DNA from: Paralithodes platypus
Lineage: Eukaryota > Arthropoda > Malacostraca > Decapoda > Lithodidae
NCBI GenBank assembly: GCA_032716605.1
Contig: CM064573.1
Coordinates: 1,408,191 to 1,472,190, forward strand
Reading direction: 5' to 3'
Length of the DNA stretch: 64,000 nucleotides
The notes beneath the pieces were generated by a model. That model was not told the origin of the DNA, searched no databases, and saw only the letters and a program-made list of their open reading frames with translations. Each line of letters opens with the position of its first letter. Within the stretch, counting starts at the first letter, position 1. Positions 41,705 through 51,640 of the stretch are shown in pieces. Both the position numbers and the translations under genes were made by a program.

Positions 41705-42040
41705 TTAAGGGGAGATTTCCACTTGAGGGATTTTTTTCTTGACTCCTTTCTCCCTCATGTTTAGCCCCATTGCTTTTCTAATTTTAAGACGTTCTCCCCA
41801 TTATTTTGACGATTGTAAGAACCTTCGACCCATTTCTGTCAATTCTAAGACCTTTCGTGCCATTTAGGTGTCGATTTTATCCTGGCGAGCGATAGCGAGC
41901 CTGTAATTTAAGAGGAACCGGCTTTCAACCGGGACATTTTTCTACCGAAAAATGTACAAATTTATCTTGAAAGGGGCTCAAGGGGGTGTAATCTTAAGCT
42001 TGAAGGATATCTAGAGACCAAACTAAAAATCTCCCCTTAA
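41705..42040 (-). mobile_element. TTAA family A element, copy A20
   Basis: TTAA at both borders. Termini GGGGAGATTTCCACTTG and AAATCTCCCC. Confidence 0.92.
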
Positions 42041-42144
42041 TACCCCCGATTGTACTCCTTTCATGTAATATTATTAGGCATAATAAGGAGAGTTAGCAAG
42101 CAGGATGAGCTGAATAAACGCAGAAGAAATAGTTATATATTATT

Positions 42145-42733
42145 TATCCAGGACGGTGTAGACTAGGACAGAAACAATAGTACTTTTTTTTTATCTAGGA
42201 CGGTGTAGACAAACAGTTAATTTTTTTATCCAGGACGGTGTAGACAAGGGCAGAAACAATAGTACTTTCTTTATCCAGGACGGTGTAGACAAGGGCAGAA
42301 ACAATAGTACTTTCTTTATCCAGGACGGTGTAGACAAGGGCAGAAACAATAGTACTTTCTTTATCCAGGACGGTGTAGACAAGGGCAGAAACAATAGTAC
42401 TTTCTTTATCCAGGACGGTGTAGACAAGGGCAGAAACAATAGTACTTTCTTTATCCAGGACGGTGTAGACAAGGGCAGAAACAATAGTACTTTCTTTATC
42501 CAGGACGGTGTAGACAAGGGCAGAAACAATAGTACTTTCTTTATCCAGGACGGTGTAGACAAGGGCAGAAACAATAGTACTTTCTTTATCCAGGACGGTG
42601 TAGACAAGGGCAGAAACAATAGTAATGTCTTTATCTAGGACGGTGTAGACAAGGACAGAAGCTATAGTAAGTTCTTTATCCAGGACGGTGTAGACAAACA
42701 GTTAATGTCTTTATCCAGGACGGTGTAGACAAG
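42145..42733. repeat. 45-bp minisatellite, ~12 copies
   Basis: Unit TATCCAGGACGGTGTAGACA plus AGGGCAGAAACAATAGTACTTTCTT. Eight central copies (42235-42600) are almost identical; the edge units are shortened. A minus frame (FLPLSTPSWIKKVLL) stays open because 45 is a multiple of 3. Confidence 0.95.
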
Positions 42734-42883
42734 CATAGGAGTAATATTTATATCTGTGTCCGGAGTTGATCGTCACATATATCGAGGGGGTAAGGGGGGG
42801 GGGGGGTGTAATATATGATGGCTATGTCGGTAATTATCACGAACAGGGAGGAGGCTCGTTAGGTCCACTTAGTTTATTATTAT

Positions 42884-43133
42884 GGCAGAGAGTTTTATTG
42901 TTTATTTAATTAGTCAATTAATGTATATATTTATTTATGTATTTTTGCTTTATTTTCCTCCCTAGACCTCTATCAAGCTTAAAGCAAATCTAATATAAAA
43001 AAACGAGAACCCCCTTCCAGATAAATTTGTACATTTTTCGGTACAAAGGCCGCTTCCTCGCCAACCTATTGGGACGAACGTCTTCAAATCTCGAAACTTA
43101 ATGGGGCAAAACATGAGGGAGAAGGGGTCAAAA
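42884..43133 (+). mobile_element. TTAA family A element, copy A21, internally deleted
   Basis: Has CCTCCCTAGACCTCTATCAA and TTTTTCGGTAC, but the palindrome-to-CTCGCTATCGCTC part is deleted (AAAGGCCGCTTCCTCGCC). The distal box ATGAGGGAGAAGGGGTC is present. No clear TTAA at the left. Confidence 0.7.
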
Positions 43134-43230
43134 GAGTTGAGCGTCATATACTGTATATCGAGGGGGGGCGGGGGGGGGTAATATATATAATGGCCGTGTC
43201 TGTAATTATCACGAACAGGGAGGAGGCTCG

Positions 43231-44128
43231 TTAACCCTTTCAAACTCATATGACGCAGAGGTTGCCAGGTTAACCCTTTCAAACTCATATGACGCAGAGG
43301 TTGCCAGGTTAACCCTTTCAAACTCATATGACGCAGAGGTTGCCAGTTAACCCTTTCAAACTCATATGACGCAGAGGTTGCCAGGTTAACCCTTTCAAAC
43401 TCATATGACGCAGAGGTTGCCAGGTTAACCCTTTCACACTCATATGACGCAGAGGTTGCCAGGTTAACCCTTTCAAACTCATATGACGCAGAGGTTGCCA
43501 GATTAACCCTTTCAAACTCATATGACGCAGAGGTTGCCAGATTAACCCTTTCAAACTCATATGACGCAGAGGTTGCCAGGTTAACCCTTTCAAACTCATA
43601 TGACGCAGAGGTTGCCAGGTTAACCCTTTCAAACTCATATGACGCAGAGGTTGCCAGATTAACCCTTTCAAACTCATATGACGCAGAGGTTGCCAGGTTA
43701 ACCCTTTCAAACTCATATGACGCAGAGGTTGCCAGGTTAACCCTTTCACACTCATATGACGCAGAGGTTGCCAGGTTAACCCTTTCACACTCATATGACG
43801 CAGAGGTTGCCAGGTTAACCCTTTCAAACTCATATGACGCAGAGGTTGCCAGATTAACCCTTTCAAACCCATATGACGCAGAGGTTGCCAGATTAACCCT
43901 TTCAAACTCATATGACGCAGAGGTTGCCAGGTTAACCCTTTCAAACTCATATGACGCAGAGGTTGCCAGGTTAACCCTTTCAAACTCATATGACGCAGAG
44001 GTTGCCAGATTAACCCTTTCAAACTCATATGACGCAGAGGTTGCCAGGTTAACCCTTTCAAACTCATATGACGCAGAGGTTGCCAGGTTAACCCTTTCAC
44101 ACTCATATGACGCAGAGGTTGCCAGATT
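43231..44128. repeat. 39-bp minisatellite made of the D terminal repeat
   Basis: Unit TTAACCCTTTCAAACTCATA plus TGACGCAGAGGTTGCCAGG, about 23 copies, with sparse variants (CACACTC, CAGATT, one CCCATATG, one unit lacking a G). Minus frames (NLATSASYEFERV; WQPLRHMSLKGLT) are open only because 39 is divisible by 3. Confidence 0.97.
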
Positions 44129-44326
44129 AGCAATAAGAAAATAATAGAGTTCTCTCACTCTTATAATTACCTCTCCAAAATTAGTTTTCTGCCCACAGCT
44201 AACTCAAAGACAACTGCAGAGGTTGAAGTAACTAAACTAAAGGTTTCTAAATACCCCAGATGGTAACAGAGGCTTTAAAGTATCCCTAATCGGCTCAAAA
44301 TCGCGTCATATGTGGGAGAGGGTTAA
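43231..44326 (-). mobile_element. TTAA family D element, complete, with reiterated terminus
   Basis: Left end TTAACCCTTTCAAACTCATA then TGACGC; right end (inverted) TTAACCCTCTCCCACATATG then ACGC. TTAA is on both sides, and the empty site is visible in the first host copy at 42860. Of 1096 bp, the first 898 bp are 23 tandem copies of the left terminus. The remaining ~200 bp is single-copy and matches the D fragment in A3. Confidence 0.85.
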
Positions 44327-44340
44327 GTCTCCTTAGTTTA

Positions 44341-44686
44341 TTGTGGGGAGATTTATTTATTTAGTTAGTTTCATCCCTGGACCTCTATCAAGCTTAGACA
44401 TAAATAAAATACAGAAAAACGAGACCCCCCCCCCCCCTTCATCAAGCTTAGTAAAACAAATGAATAGCGAAATCCCTCTTCGAGAGAAATGTGTACATTT
44501 TTCGGTAGACAAATGTCCCAGCCAAGGGCCGGTTCCTCCTACATGACAGGCTCGCTATCGCTCGCCAGGAATACATCGAATACCTAAATGGCACGAAAGG
44601 TCAGAATAACGGCGAAGAAATGGGGGCGACCATCCCAGAACCTCCAAAGTAACGGGCCAAAACATGAGGGAGAAGGGGTGACAAAA
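44341..44686 (+). mobile_element. TTAA family A element, copy A22
   Basis: Decayed left border (TTGTGGGGAGATTT). The core is complete (GGGCCGGTTCC, CTCGCTATCGCTCGCCAGG) and the distal box CAAAACATGAGGGAGAAGGG present. The CAAGCTTAG segment is doubled around a poly-C. Confidence 0.75.
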
Positions 44687-44868
44687 GAGTTGAAAGTCAT
44701 ATACTGTACATCGAGGGGGCGGGGGGAGGGGGGGGGGGGTAATATATAATGGCCGTGTCTGTAATTATCAAAACTGGTTATGGCCCTTAGTTTATTGTTA
44801 TTATTATTATTAGCAAGAGTAGTGCGTGACGGGCCGATGATTTACGACTATTGATGACATTAGGTAGC

Positions 44869-45188
44869 CATTTGGCCCCATTCAACCAACTGTTTTAAGA
44901 CGTTTACCCCTATATAGGTGTCAATATTTTCCTGGCGAGCGGTAGCGAGCCAGCATATATATATATTTTTTTGACAGCAAGCTAAATTTGTAAATTTTTC
45001 GATAGAAAAATTTCTAAGCCGGATTTCTCCATACAATGCTGGCTCGCTATCGCTCGCCAGGAAGAAATCGACACCTGGATGGGGATAAACGTCTTAAAAC
45101 AGTTGGCTGAATGGGGCCGAATGGATACAAGCCAGGGAAAGAAAGAAAAGGAGACAAAGATAAAAAAGAAACGGTGACCCGCCCTTAA
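44869..45188 (+). mobile_element. TTAA family B element, copy B7, 5'-truncated
   Basis: Starts inside the left arm (CATTTGGCCCCATTC) without TTAA. Right border CCCGCCCTTAA. The palindrome is shortened to TTTCTAAGCCGG. Confidence 0.85.
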
Positions 45189-45217
45189 TATTAGCAATAC
45201 TGCGTGACAGGCGATAT

Positions 45218-45499
45218 AGGTGTCAATATTTTCCTGGCGAGCGGTAGCGAGCCAGTATATATATATTTTTGTGTTTTGACAGCAAGCTAAATTTGTACAT
45301 TTTTCGATAGAAAAATGTCTCCGGCGAAGCCGGATTTCTCCATACAATGCTGGCTCGCTATCGCTCGCCAGGAAGAAATCGACACCTGGATGGGGATAAA
45401 CGTCTTAAAACAGTTGGCTGAATGGGGCCGAATGGATACAAGCCAGGGAAAGAAAGAAAAGGAGACAAAGATAAAAAAGAAACGGTGACCCGCCCTTAA
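45218..45499 (+). mobile_element. TTAA family B element, copy B8, 5'-truncated
   Basis: Starts at GTGTCAATATTTTCCTGGCG and is almost identical to B7 through CCCGCCCTTAA, so B7/B8 are products of a recent tandem duplication. B8 keeps the full CCGGCGAAGCCGG palindrome that B7 lost. Confidence 0.88.
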
Positions 45500-45556
45500 T
45501 ATTAGCAATACTGCGTGACAGGCGATGATTTACGAGTATTGATGACATTATGTAGA

Positions 45557-45690
45557 TTTATGATAATGACGATCGTAGTAAGGATATTAATGATTGGGAA
45601 CACATTGTCATATGTTCCTTTTTATTGTTATTACTCGCGCGCGTAATTGATATTAATCACAGCGCCGGCAATAAGTCACGCCATTACCGA
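45557..45690. other. no recognised feature
   Basis: Unique sequence with a small CpG cluster (TCGCGCGCG near 45635). Confidence 0.4.
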
Positions 45691-45859
45691 TAAAATATTA
45701 AAACTTATGGCGGCCATAAAGGGTTATTTATTGATGGTCGCATTTACTGTTGATGCAAAGCGTGGTTATTGATTGGATTACCTACTTTATCATAATTATG
45801 TAATTATGATGTATTTAATAATATTCCTATGTGCCTGAGTATATTATTTATATATTAAT

Positions 45860-46347
45860 GTATTTTATATTTTCCTCGCTAGACCTTCATCAAGCTTTAT
45901 AAAACACTCCCTAGACCCCCCTTTTAGATCTCCACTTGAGGGATTTTTTTCTTGACCCCTTTCTCCCTCATGTTTAGCCCCATTGCTTTTGATATTATAA
46001 AACGTTCGCCCCATTAGTTTAGCGATTTTAAGAACTTTCACCCCATATTAAGACCTTTCGTGCCATTCAGGTGTCGATTTTATCCTGGCGAGCGATAGCG
46101 AGCCTGTAATTTAAGAGGAAACCGGCCTTCGGCCGGGAAATTTTTCTACCGAAAAATGTACAAATTTATCTTGAAAGGGACTCAAGGGGGTGTAATTTCA
46201 AGCTTGATGGAAGTTTAGGAAACACACTAAAAACCTCCCCTTAAGATAAATTTGTACATTTTTCGATAAAAAATGTCCCGGCCGAAGGCCGATTTCTCTT
46301 AAAATTACAGGCTCGCTATCGCTCGCCAGGAAAATATCGAGACCTAA
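45860..46347 (+). mobile_element. TTAA family A element, copy A23, split by A24
   Basis: Left part TTCCTCGCTAGACCTTCATC to CCCCCCTTTT (45870-45925). The right part resumes AAGATAAATTTGTACATTTT at 46243 and ends truncated at 'gagacctaaat'. Confidence 0.8.
45924..46244 (-). mobile_element. TTAA family A element, copy A24, nested in A23
   Basis: Right border CCTCCCCTTAA at 46244; the left border is shortened (TTAGATCTCCACTTGAG). Same subfamily as A4, A26 and A28. Confidence 0.88.
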
Positions 46348-46545
46348 ATAAAATATTAAAATTATAGATGCCATTGTGGGTTATTTATTGATTACCGGTG
46401 CCGCATTTACTGTTGATGGAGAGGCGGTGACATGAAAAGCGTGGTATTGATTTGATTACATACTTTATCACAGGTTTGTTAATGTATTGTATTTACTATA
46501 TTTGTTCTTCATTTATTGTATTTACTATATTTGTTTTTCATTTAT

Positions 46546-47102
46546 TTAAGAGGGGATGGGCGTATTTATTGGCTTATTTATTTATCTTTATATTAGTCTT
46601 TTTAGTTTCCTCCCTAGACCTCCATCAAGCTTAAAAATACACCCCCCCAAGGGGAGGTCTCCACTTGAGGGATTTTTTCCTTGACCCCTTTCTCCCTCAT
46701 GTTTAGCCCCATTGCTTTTGATATTATAAAACGTTTGCCCCATTAGTTTAGCGATTTTAAGAACTTTCACCCCATATTAAGACCTTTCGTGCAATTCAGG
46801 TGTCGATTTTATCCTGGCGAGCGATAGCGAGCCTGTAATTTAAGAGGAACCGGCCTTTGGCCGGGACATTTTTCTACCGAAAAATGTACAAATTTATCTT
46901 GAAAGGGACTCAAGGGGGTGTAATTTTAAGCTTGATGGAGGTCTAGGGAACACACTAAATACCTCCCCTTAAGACAAATTTGTAAATTTTTCGATAGAAA
47001 ATGTCTCGGCCGGAAGTTGGTTACTACTATGTAACAGGCTAGCTATCGCTCGCCGGGAAAACAAATGACACCTAAATTGCCCCTAAGTTCTTAATGTTGA
47101 CC
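46546..47102 (+). mobile_element. TTAA family A element, copy A25, split by A26
   Basis: Left border TTAAGAGGGGATGGGCG; split at CACCCCCCCAA. The right part resumes AAGACAAATTTGTAAATTTT at 46971 and fades out at 'cttaatgttga' (47100) into a C-rich tract. Confidence 0.82.
46647..46972 (-). mobile_element. TTAA family A element, copy A26, nested in A25
   Basis: Sits at the same internal position of its host element as A24 does in A23, in the same orientation and subfamily. Right border TTAA at 46969. Confidence 0.88.
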
Positions 47103-47790
47103 CCCTACCTCCTCACTAGCCACCCCCACCTTCACAAATATACCCCAGCAAATCCCCCCCCCCCCCCCACCCCCCACACACACACTTAAAAACTCCCTCA
47201 CAAAAAAGACCCCCACTAACCCCCAGCACACCTACAAATAAATCCCTATTCACCCAGCCACCCACACACTCAACCCCCACCTTGGAAAATAAGCCATTCT
47301 CACCCCCACCCTTCACATATAAGCCCCAACTCACCCCAACCACCTTCACAAATAACCCCCACTCACCCCATCCACCTCCACACTCAACCATCCACCCCCA
47401 CTCACACATAACCCCACACTAACCCCATCCACTCACGCACATAGGCCCCCACTCACCCCAGCCACCCCCACACTCACAAACAAGCCCCCGCTCACACATA
47501 ACCCCATCCACTCACGCATATAGCCCCCCTCTCACCCCAGCCACCCCCACACTCACAAAAAAGCCCCCACTCACACATAACCCCACACTAACCTCATCCA
47601 CTTTCACAAACAATCCCCCACTCACCCCATCCACCCCACACCCCAAATTACCGTCATCGCGAGTCGCCCCCACAAACCCCACCCCCATCACAAACAATCC
47701 CCCACTCACCCCATCCACCCCACACCCCAAATTACCGTCATTGCGAGTTGCCCCCACAAACCCCACCCCCACCCCCACCAAGAGGAAATA
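47103..47790. repeat. C-rich degenerate minisatellite
   Basis: Units around CACCCCCACACTCACAAA and CACTCACCCCATCCACC. A ~105-bp unit at 47600-47770 is duplicated (CACCCCAAATTACCGTCATY). Confidence 0.85.
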
Positions 47791-47859
47791 ACGCGTCGTA
47801 TGACAAGAGGAATGGCGGACAAATAGAGGAGTATTAAACGCCAAGAGACTTCGAATCCC

Positions 47860-48000
47860 TTTTTACGGCATCGCGGGGGCCGGATGCGAGCGATCAAGCC
47901 GGGATTAACGTGACAGACGACACATTAAACGGCCGGTAATGACAACGTTAAGCGGGCCGTAATGACAACAGCACTTTCGTTTAACGGGGGGAAGATTGCT
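47860..48000. other. CpG-dense unique island
   Basis: CpG-rich: TTTACGGCATCGCGGGGGCC, CGAGCGATCAAGCCGGG, AACGGCCGGTAATGACAACG. A 'gccggtaatgacaacgttaagcgg' segment is repeated in degenerate form. Like the 7.4-kb island it borders a C-rich minisatellite. Confidence 0.35.
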
Positions 48001-48430
48001 GGGCTGGCTTTATGTAGGTTCATACACGAATGTTATGTTCCACCTGTATTACTTTTGACTTTTGCGATATAACATGACTTTTTGTTTTGTAATATAGTTG
48101 ATTGTTCGTAGTTGCTTCCCTAGACCTCCATCAATCTTAAAAACACGCCTCAAGATAAATTTGTACATTTTTCGGTAGAAAAATGTCTCGGCCGAAGGCC
48201 GGTTCCTCTTATATTACAGGCTTGCTATCGCTCGCCAGGAAAAAATCGACACCTAAATGGCACGAAAGGTCTTAAAATTGACCGCGAAAGGTCTTAAAAT
48301 CGCCAAACTAATGACCCAAACGTCTTAAAATCTCAAAACTAATGGGGCTGGCTTTATGTAGGTTCAGACACGATCGAATGTTATGTTTCACATGTATTAC
48401 TTTGACCCTTGCAGTAGAACAGACCCTTCT
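48000..48430. repeat. ~80-bp direct repeat flanking A27
   Basis: GGGCTGGCTTTATGTAGGTT .. GTATTACTTTTGAC at 48000-48065 and again at 48345-48412, with A27 between. Confidence 0.85.
48088..48344 (+). mobile_element. TTAA family A element, copy A27, terminally truncated
   Basis: From TTCCCTAGACCTCCATCAAT to CAAAACTAATGGGGC. Neither TTAA end is present. The core is intact. Confidence 0.85.
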
Positions 48431-48433
48431 CTT

Positions 48434-48523
48434 GATGATCTGTGGTAGTACAAAGGGGTACGGGGGGTGGAAGGACTTTGTAAATGGAATATAGTCGTCA
48501 AATAATAACCTGAATCAAGTTAA
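48434..48523 (+). mobile_element. TTAA family C element, right-half fragment
   Basis: GATCTGTGGTAGTACAAAGG .. AATATAGTCGTCAAATAATA ends agTTAA, which is shared with the next C copy, the same dimer geometry as at 8.0-8.4 kb. Confidence 0.65.
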
Positions 48524-48743
48524 CCCCTTCTATACCGACGACGCCCCTTTTCACTTTATGTTGGCTACTATTAGAAGCTTTTATTCAGTTTAGGAAGGAC
48601 GTCTACCATCAATGTATCCTTTTAGCTACCATATGTCCTTCCTAAGCGACACAACATCGTCTAAGTCTAGCTGACATCAAATACAAAAGACGTCACCGGT
48701 GCAGAAGGGGTTAAGGGAACGTTGCCGGTACATAAGGGGTTAA
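48520..48743 (+). mobile_element. TTAA family C element with doubled right terminus
   Basis: TTAACCCCTTCTATACCGAC to CACCGGTGCAGAAGGGGTTAA (48520-48714). A second terminal unit then follows, GGGAACGTTGCCGGTACATA to AGGGGTTAA at 48743. Confidence 0.85.
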
Positions 48744-49065
48744 GGGGAGATCTCCACTTGAGGGATATTTTTCTTGACCCCTTTCTCCCTCATGTTTAGC
48801 CCCATTGCTTTTGATATTATAAAACGTTTGCCCCATTAGTTTAGCAATTTTAAGAACTTTCACCCCATATTAAGACCTTTCGTGTCATTCAGGTGTCGAT
48901 TTTATCCTGGCGAGCGATAGCGAGCCTGTAATTTAAGAGGAACCGACCTTTGGCCGGGACATTTTTCTACCGAAAAATGTACAAATTTATCTTGAAAGGG
49001 GTCAAGGGGGTGTAATTTTAAGCTTGATGGAGGTCTAGGGAACAAACTAAATACCTCCCCTTTAA
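48740..49065 (-). mobile_element. TTAA family A element, copy A28
   Basis: Shares its left TTAA with the C terminus. Right border CCTCCCCTTTAA. Core nearly intact (GAACCGACCTTTGGCCGGG). Confidence 0.9.
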
Positions 49066-49159
49066 AAAGTAGAGTTTATGACCAGCCAAAATATTAATGC
49101 TGAAGCTACATGAGGTAGAATGGAAGGGATTGAGGTCTCACCTGTAACCAGTATAGTAT

Positions 49160-49590
49160 AGTATCCCCTCCCCCTCCCCCACCTCCCCTCTCCCTCCCCC
49201 ACCTCCCCTCTCCCTCCCCCACCTCCCCTCTCCCTCCCCCCTCTCCCCTCTCCCTCCCCCACCTCCCCTCTCCCTCCCCCACCTCCCCCTCCCCCTCCCC
49301 CACCTCCCCTCTCCCTCCCCCACCTCCCCTCCCCCTCCCCCACCTCCCCTCCCCTCTCCCACCTCCCCTCTCCCCCTCTCCCACCTCCCCTCCCCTCCCC
49401 CACTCCCCTCCCCTCTCCCTCCCCCCCCTCCCCTCCCCCTCCCCCACCCCCCCCCCCCCCCCTCCCCTCCCCCACCCCCCCCTCCCCTCCCCTCTCCCTC
49501 CCCCACCTCCCCTCTCCCTGCCCCTCCCCCCCCCCCCCCCCCACCTCCCCTCCCCAAGCTATCATCACCTATTCACCCTCGTCAGCCCCC
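49160..49590. repeat. CCTCCCC-type minisatellite
   Basis: About 30 units of CCCCACCTCCCCTCTCCCT, all C/T with A at fixed spots. Gly/Arg/Glu-rich minus frames are artefacts. Long C-runs make this stretch prone to sequencing error. Confidence 0.95.
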
Positions 49591-49660
49591 CCCCCCCACT
49601 CACACGCGGCCCGGGATCTAATTGAAACACGGGGGCGCGAACATCCGTAGTAGCGGTCAT

Positions 49661-50161
49661 GTCCGCCCCGCTACGCCTCTCTCTCTCTCCCGCTAATGCC
49701 GGGAACAATGAGAGTGGCAGGTTAAGGGGATAGTGGCGGGTTTTTTAGGTCTGTTCATTAATTTATTCATATATTTCTTATTTTCCTCGCTAGACCTCCA
49801 TCTATCTTAGGAAAACTGCCCCTGGACCTCCCTTCAAGATAAGTGTGTACATTTTTCGGTAGAAAAATTTCCAGGCCGAAGGCCGGTTCCTGTTATAATT
49901 ACAGGCTTACTCTCACTCGCCAGAGAAAAATCGACACCTAAATTGCGCTAATGGTTTTAAAATTGACAACGAAATATTGCGAAAGGTGTTAAAATCGCCA
50001 AACTAATGAACCAAACGTCTTAAAATCTCAAAACTAATGGGGCTAAGCATGATTGAGAACAGGGTCAAATAAAAAATAAAAATAAAGCAACTTCCCTCCC
50101 GTCCGCCCCAATACGCCTCTCTCTATCGCTCGCTAATGCCCCGAAAAATGAGAGTGGCGGG
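49661..50161. repeat. 61-bp direct repeat flanking A29
   Basis: 49661-49721 and 50101-50161 are equal-length direct copies (GTCCGCCCCGCTACGCCTCT .. ACAATGAGAGTGGCAGG; about 88% identical by eye). They abut the element exactly. Confidence 0.9.
49722..50100 (+). mobile_element. TTAA family A element, copy A29
   Basis: Left TTAAGGGGATAGTGG, right end AACTTCCCTCCC without TTAA. The box is diverged (CTTACTCTCACTCGCCAG). Confidence 0.85.
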
Positions 50162-50162
50162 T

Positions 50163-50649
50163 TAAAACACAAATCCAATAAAGGCTGTCCGGTCGGGTTT
50201 CGGATCTCTGGGTCGTTTTTCGGGTCCCCCTTCTCCCTCATGTGTAGCCCCATTAGTTTGAAGATTTTAAGGTGTTCACCCTATTACTTTGTCGATTTTA
50301 AGACCTTTCGCCCCATTCCTTTGTCAATATTAAGACCTTTAGTGTAATTTAGCTGTCAATTTTATCCTGGCGAGCGATAGCGAGCCTGTAATTTAAGAGG
50401 AACCGGCCTTCGGCTGGGAAAATTTTCTATCGAAAAGTGTACAAATTTATCTTGAAGGGGTCTGAGAGGGGGGGGGGGGGTTAGCTTGATAGAGGTCTAG
50501 GGAGGAAACTAAAACAAAACAATACCAAAACAATACAAAAGAAAATACAAAATAATAATAATCAAATACAAGATAAATAGATCAGTGAATAAATAGGTCC
50601 ATCCCCCGTAAAACCCAAACCCAATAAAGGTTGGCTGGTCGGGTTTCGG
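50163..50649. repeat. 41-bp direct repeat flanking A30
   Basis: 50163-50203 and 50609-50649 (TAAAACMCAAAYCCAATAAA then GGYTGKCYGGTCGGGTTTCGG), equal length, abutting A30 on both sides. The first copy directly follows the second 61-bp copy of A29. Confidence 0.9.
50204..50608 (-). mobile_element. TTAA family A element, copy A30
   Basis: Ends are TCTCTGGGTCGTTTTTCGGG and AGGTCCATCCCCC. TTAA is missing on both sides. Poly-G at 50468-50481 and an 'aaaacaatacc' expansion near 50510. Confidence 0.85.
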
Positions 50650-50744
50650 TCCCCTGCTGCGAGGAAGTGTTTTGGATGGTACAATTAAAGTCCAATTTCA
50701 CAGTTGTCATATTGGTTACACGGTTCTCTGGGCCGCGGCAACCT

Positions 50745-51545
50745 TTTTACTCCTCCTTACTCCCTCTCACTCCTGCTTACTCCCTTCTTACTCCTTCTTA
50801 CTCCCTCTCACTCTTTCTTACTCCTTCTTACTCCCTTTTACTCCTTCTTACTCCCTTTTACTCCTTCTTACTCCTGTTTACTCCCTCTCACTCCTTACTC
50901 CTTACTCCTGCTTACTCCCTCTCACTCCTGCTTACTCCCTCTCACTCCTTACTCCCTCTTACTCCTTACTCCCTCTTACTCCTTACTCCTGCTTACTCCC
51001 TCTTACTCCTGCTTACTCCCTCTTACTCATTCTTACTCCAACCATAGCTTTCCTCCCTTCCTCACTGCTATCCTTCTCCTCCACTACCTGTATCCCCCCC
51101 CCCCCCCTCCGCCTATAATATCCTTCCTTCCTTCCTTTCTTTCTTCTATTCTTCTCCCCCTCCTATACCCTTCCTCCCTTCCTTACTCCTATCCTACTCT
51201 TCCACTACCTGTATCTTCCCCCCTGTATTTCCCCCCCTCCCCTTATCCTTCCTTCTTTCCTTCCTTCCTTCTATTCTTCTCCTCCTATACCCTTCCTCCC
51301 TTCCTTACCCCTATCCTACTCTTCCACTACCTGTATTTCCCCCCTTACTCCGCTGATATACCCCTCCTCCCATCCTTACCCCTTTCCTTCTCCTCCTCCG
51401 CCTATACCCCTCCTCCCTTCCTTACCCTTATTAATTTCCTTCTCCGCCTTTACTCTTCCTTTCTTCCTTCCTCACTCCTATCCTCCTCCTCCATGTCTTA
51501 CTCCAATCCTCCTCCTCCACCGACTATACCCACCCACCCACCTAC

Positions 51546-51547
<2 letters not shown>
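50745..51547. repeat. TTACTCC-type pyrimidine minisatellite
   Basis: TTACTCCYTCT / TCACTCC units (50750-51040), then longer units of about 110 bp with CTCCCTTCCTTACYCCTATC and TTCCACTACCTGTAT (51045-51500). Confidence 0.85.

Positions 51548-51638
<91 letters not shown>
51548..51638. repeat. (CT)n microsatellite
   Basis: About 45 CT units. Confidence 0.97.

Positions 51639-51640
<2 letters not shown>

Larger units (their letters stand above)
42763..44800. repeat. host segment present three times around A21 and A22
   Basis: Copies start at 42763, 43134 and 44687 (GAGTTGAWMGTCAYATA, then poly-G, TAATATATRATGG, TGTAATTATCA). Each is separated from the next by a family A element. The first copy reads GAGGCTCGTTAGGTCCACTTAG uninterrupted; in the second the D element sits at that TTA(A). 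Confidence 0.88.
44811..45556. repeat. host segment in three copies around B7 and B8
   Basis: 'tagcaa..tactgcgtgac.ggc.gatgatttacga.tattgatgacatta' occurs at 44811-44868 and 45502-45556, and in short form at 45189-45217. B7 and B8 fill the gaps. Confidence 0.85.
45691..46545. repeat. host segment duplicated around nested A23/A24
   Basis: TAAAATATTAAAACTTATGG .. CGCATTTACTGTTGATG .. GCGTGGTTATTGATT at 45691-45800 recurs diverged at 46349-46470, directly after the A23 remnant. Confidence 0.8.

Noticed and set aside
42962..44158. 398-codon NLATSASYEFERV repeat protein
   Set aside because: Translation of the 39-bp D-terminus array; two minus frames are equally open.
49062..49568. Gly/Arg/Glu-rich ORFs
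   Set aside because: C-rich minisatellite read on the minus strand; several frames open at once.
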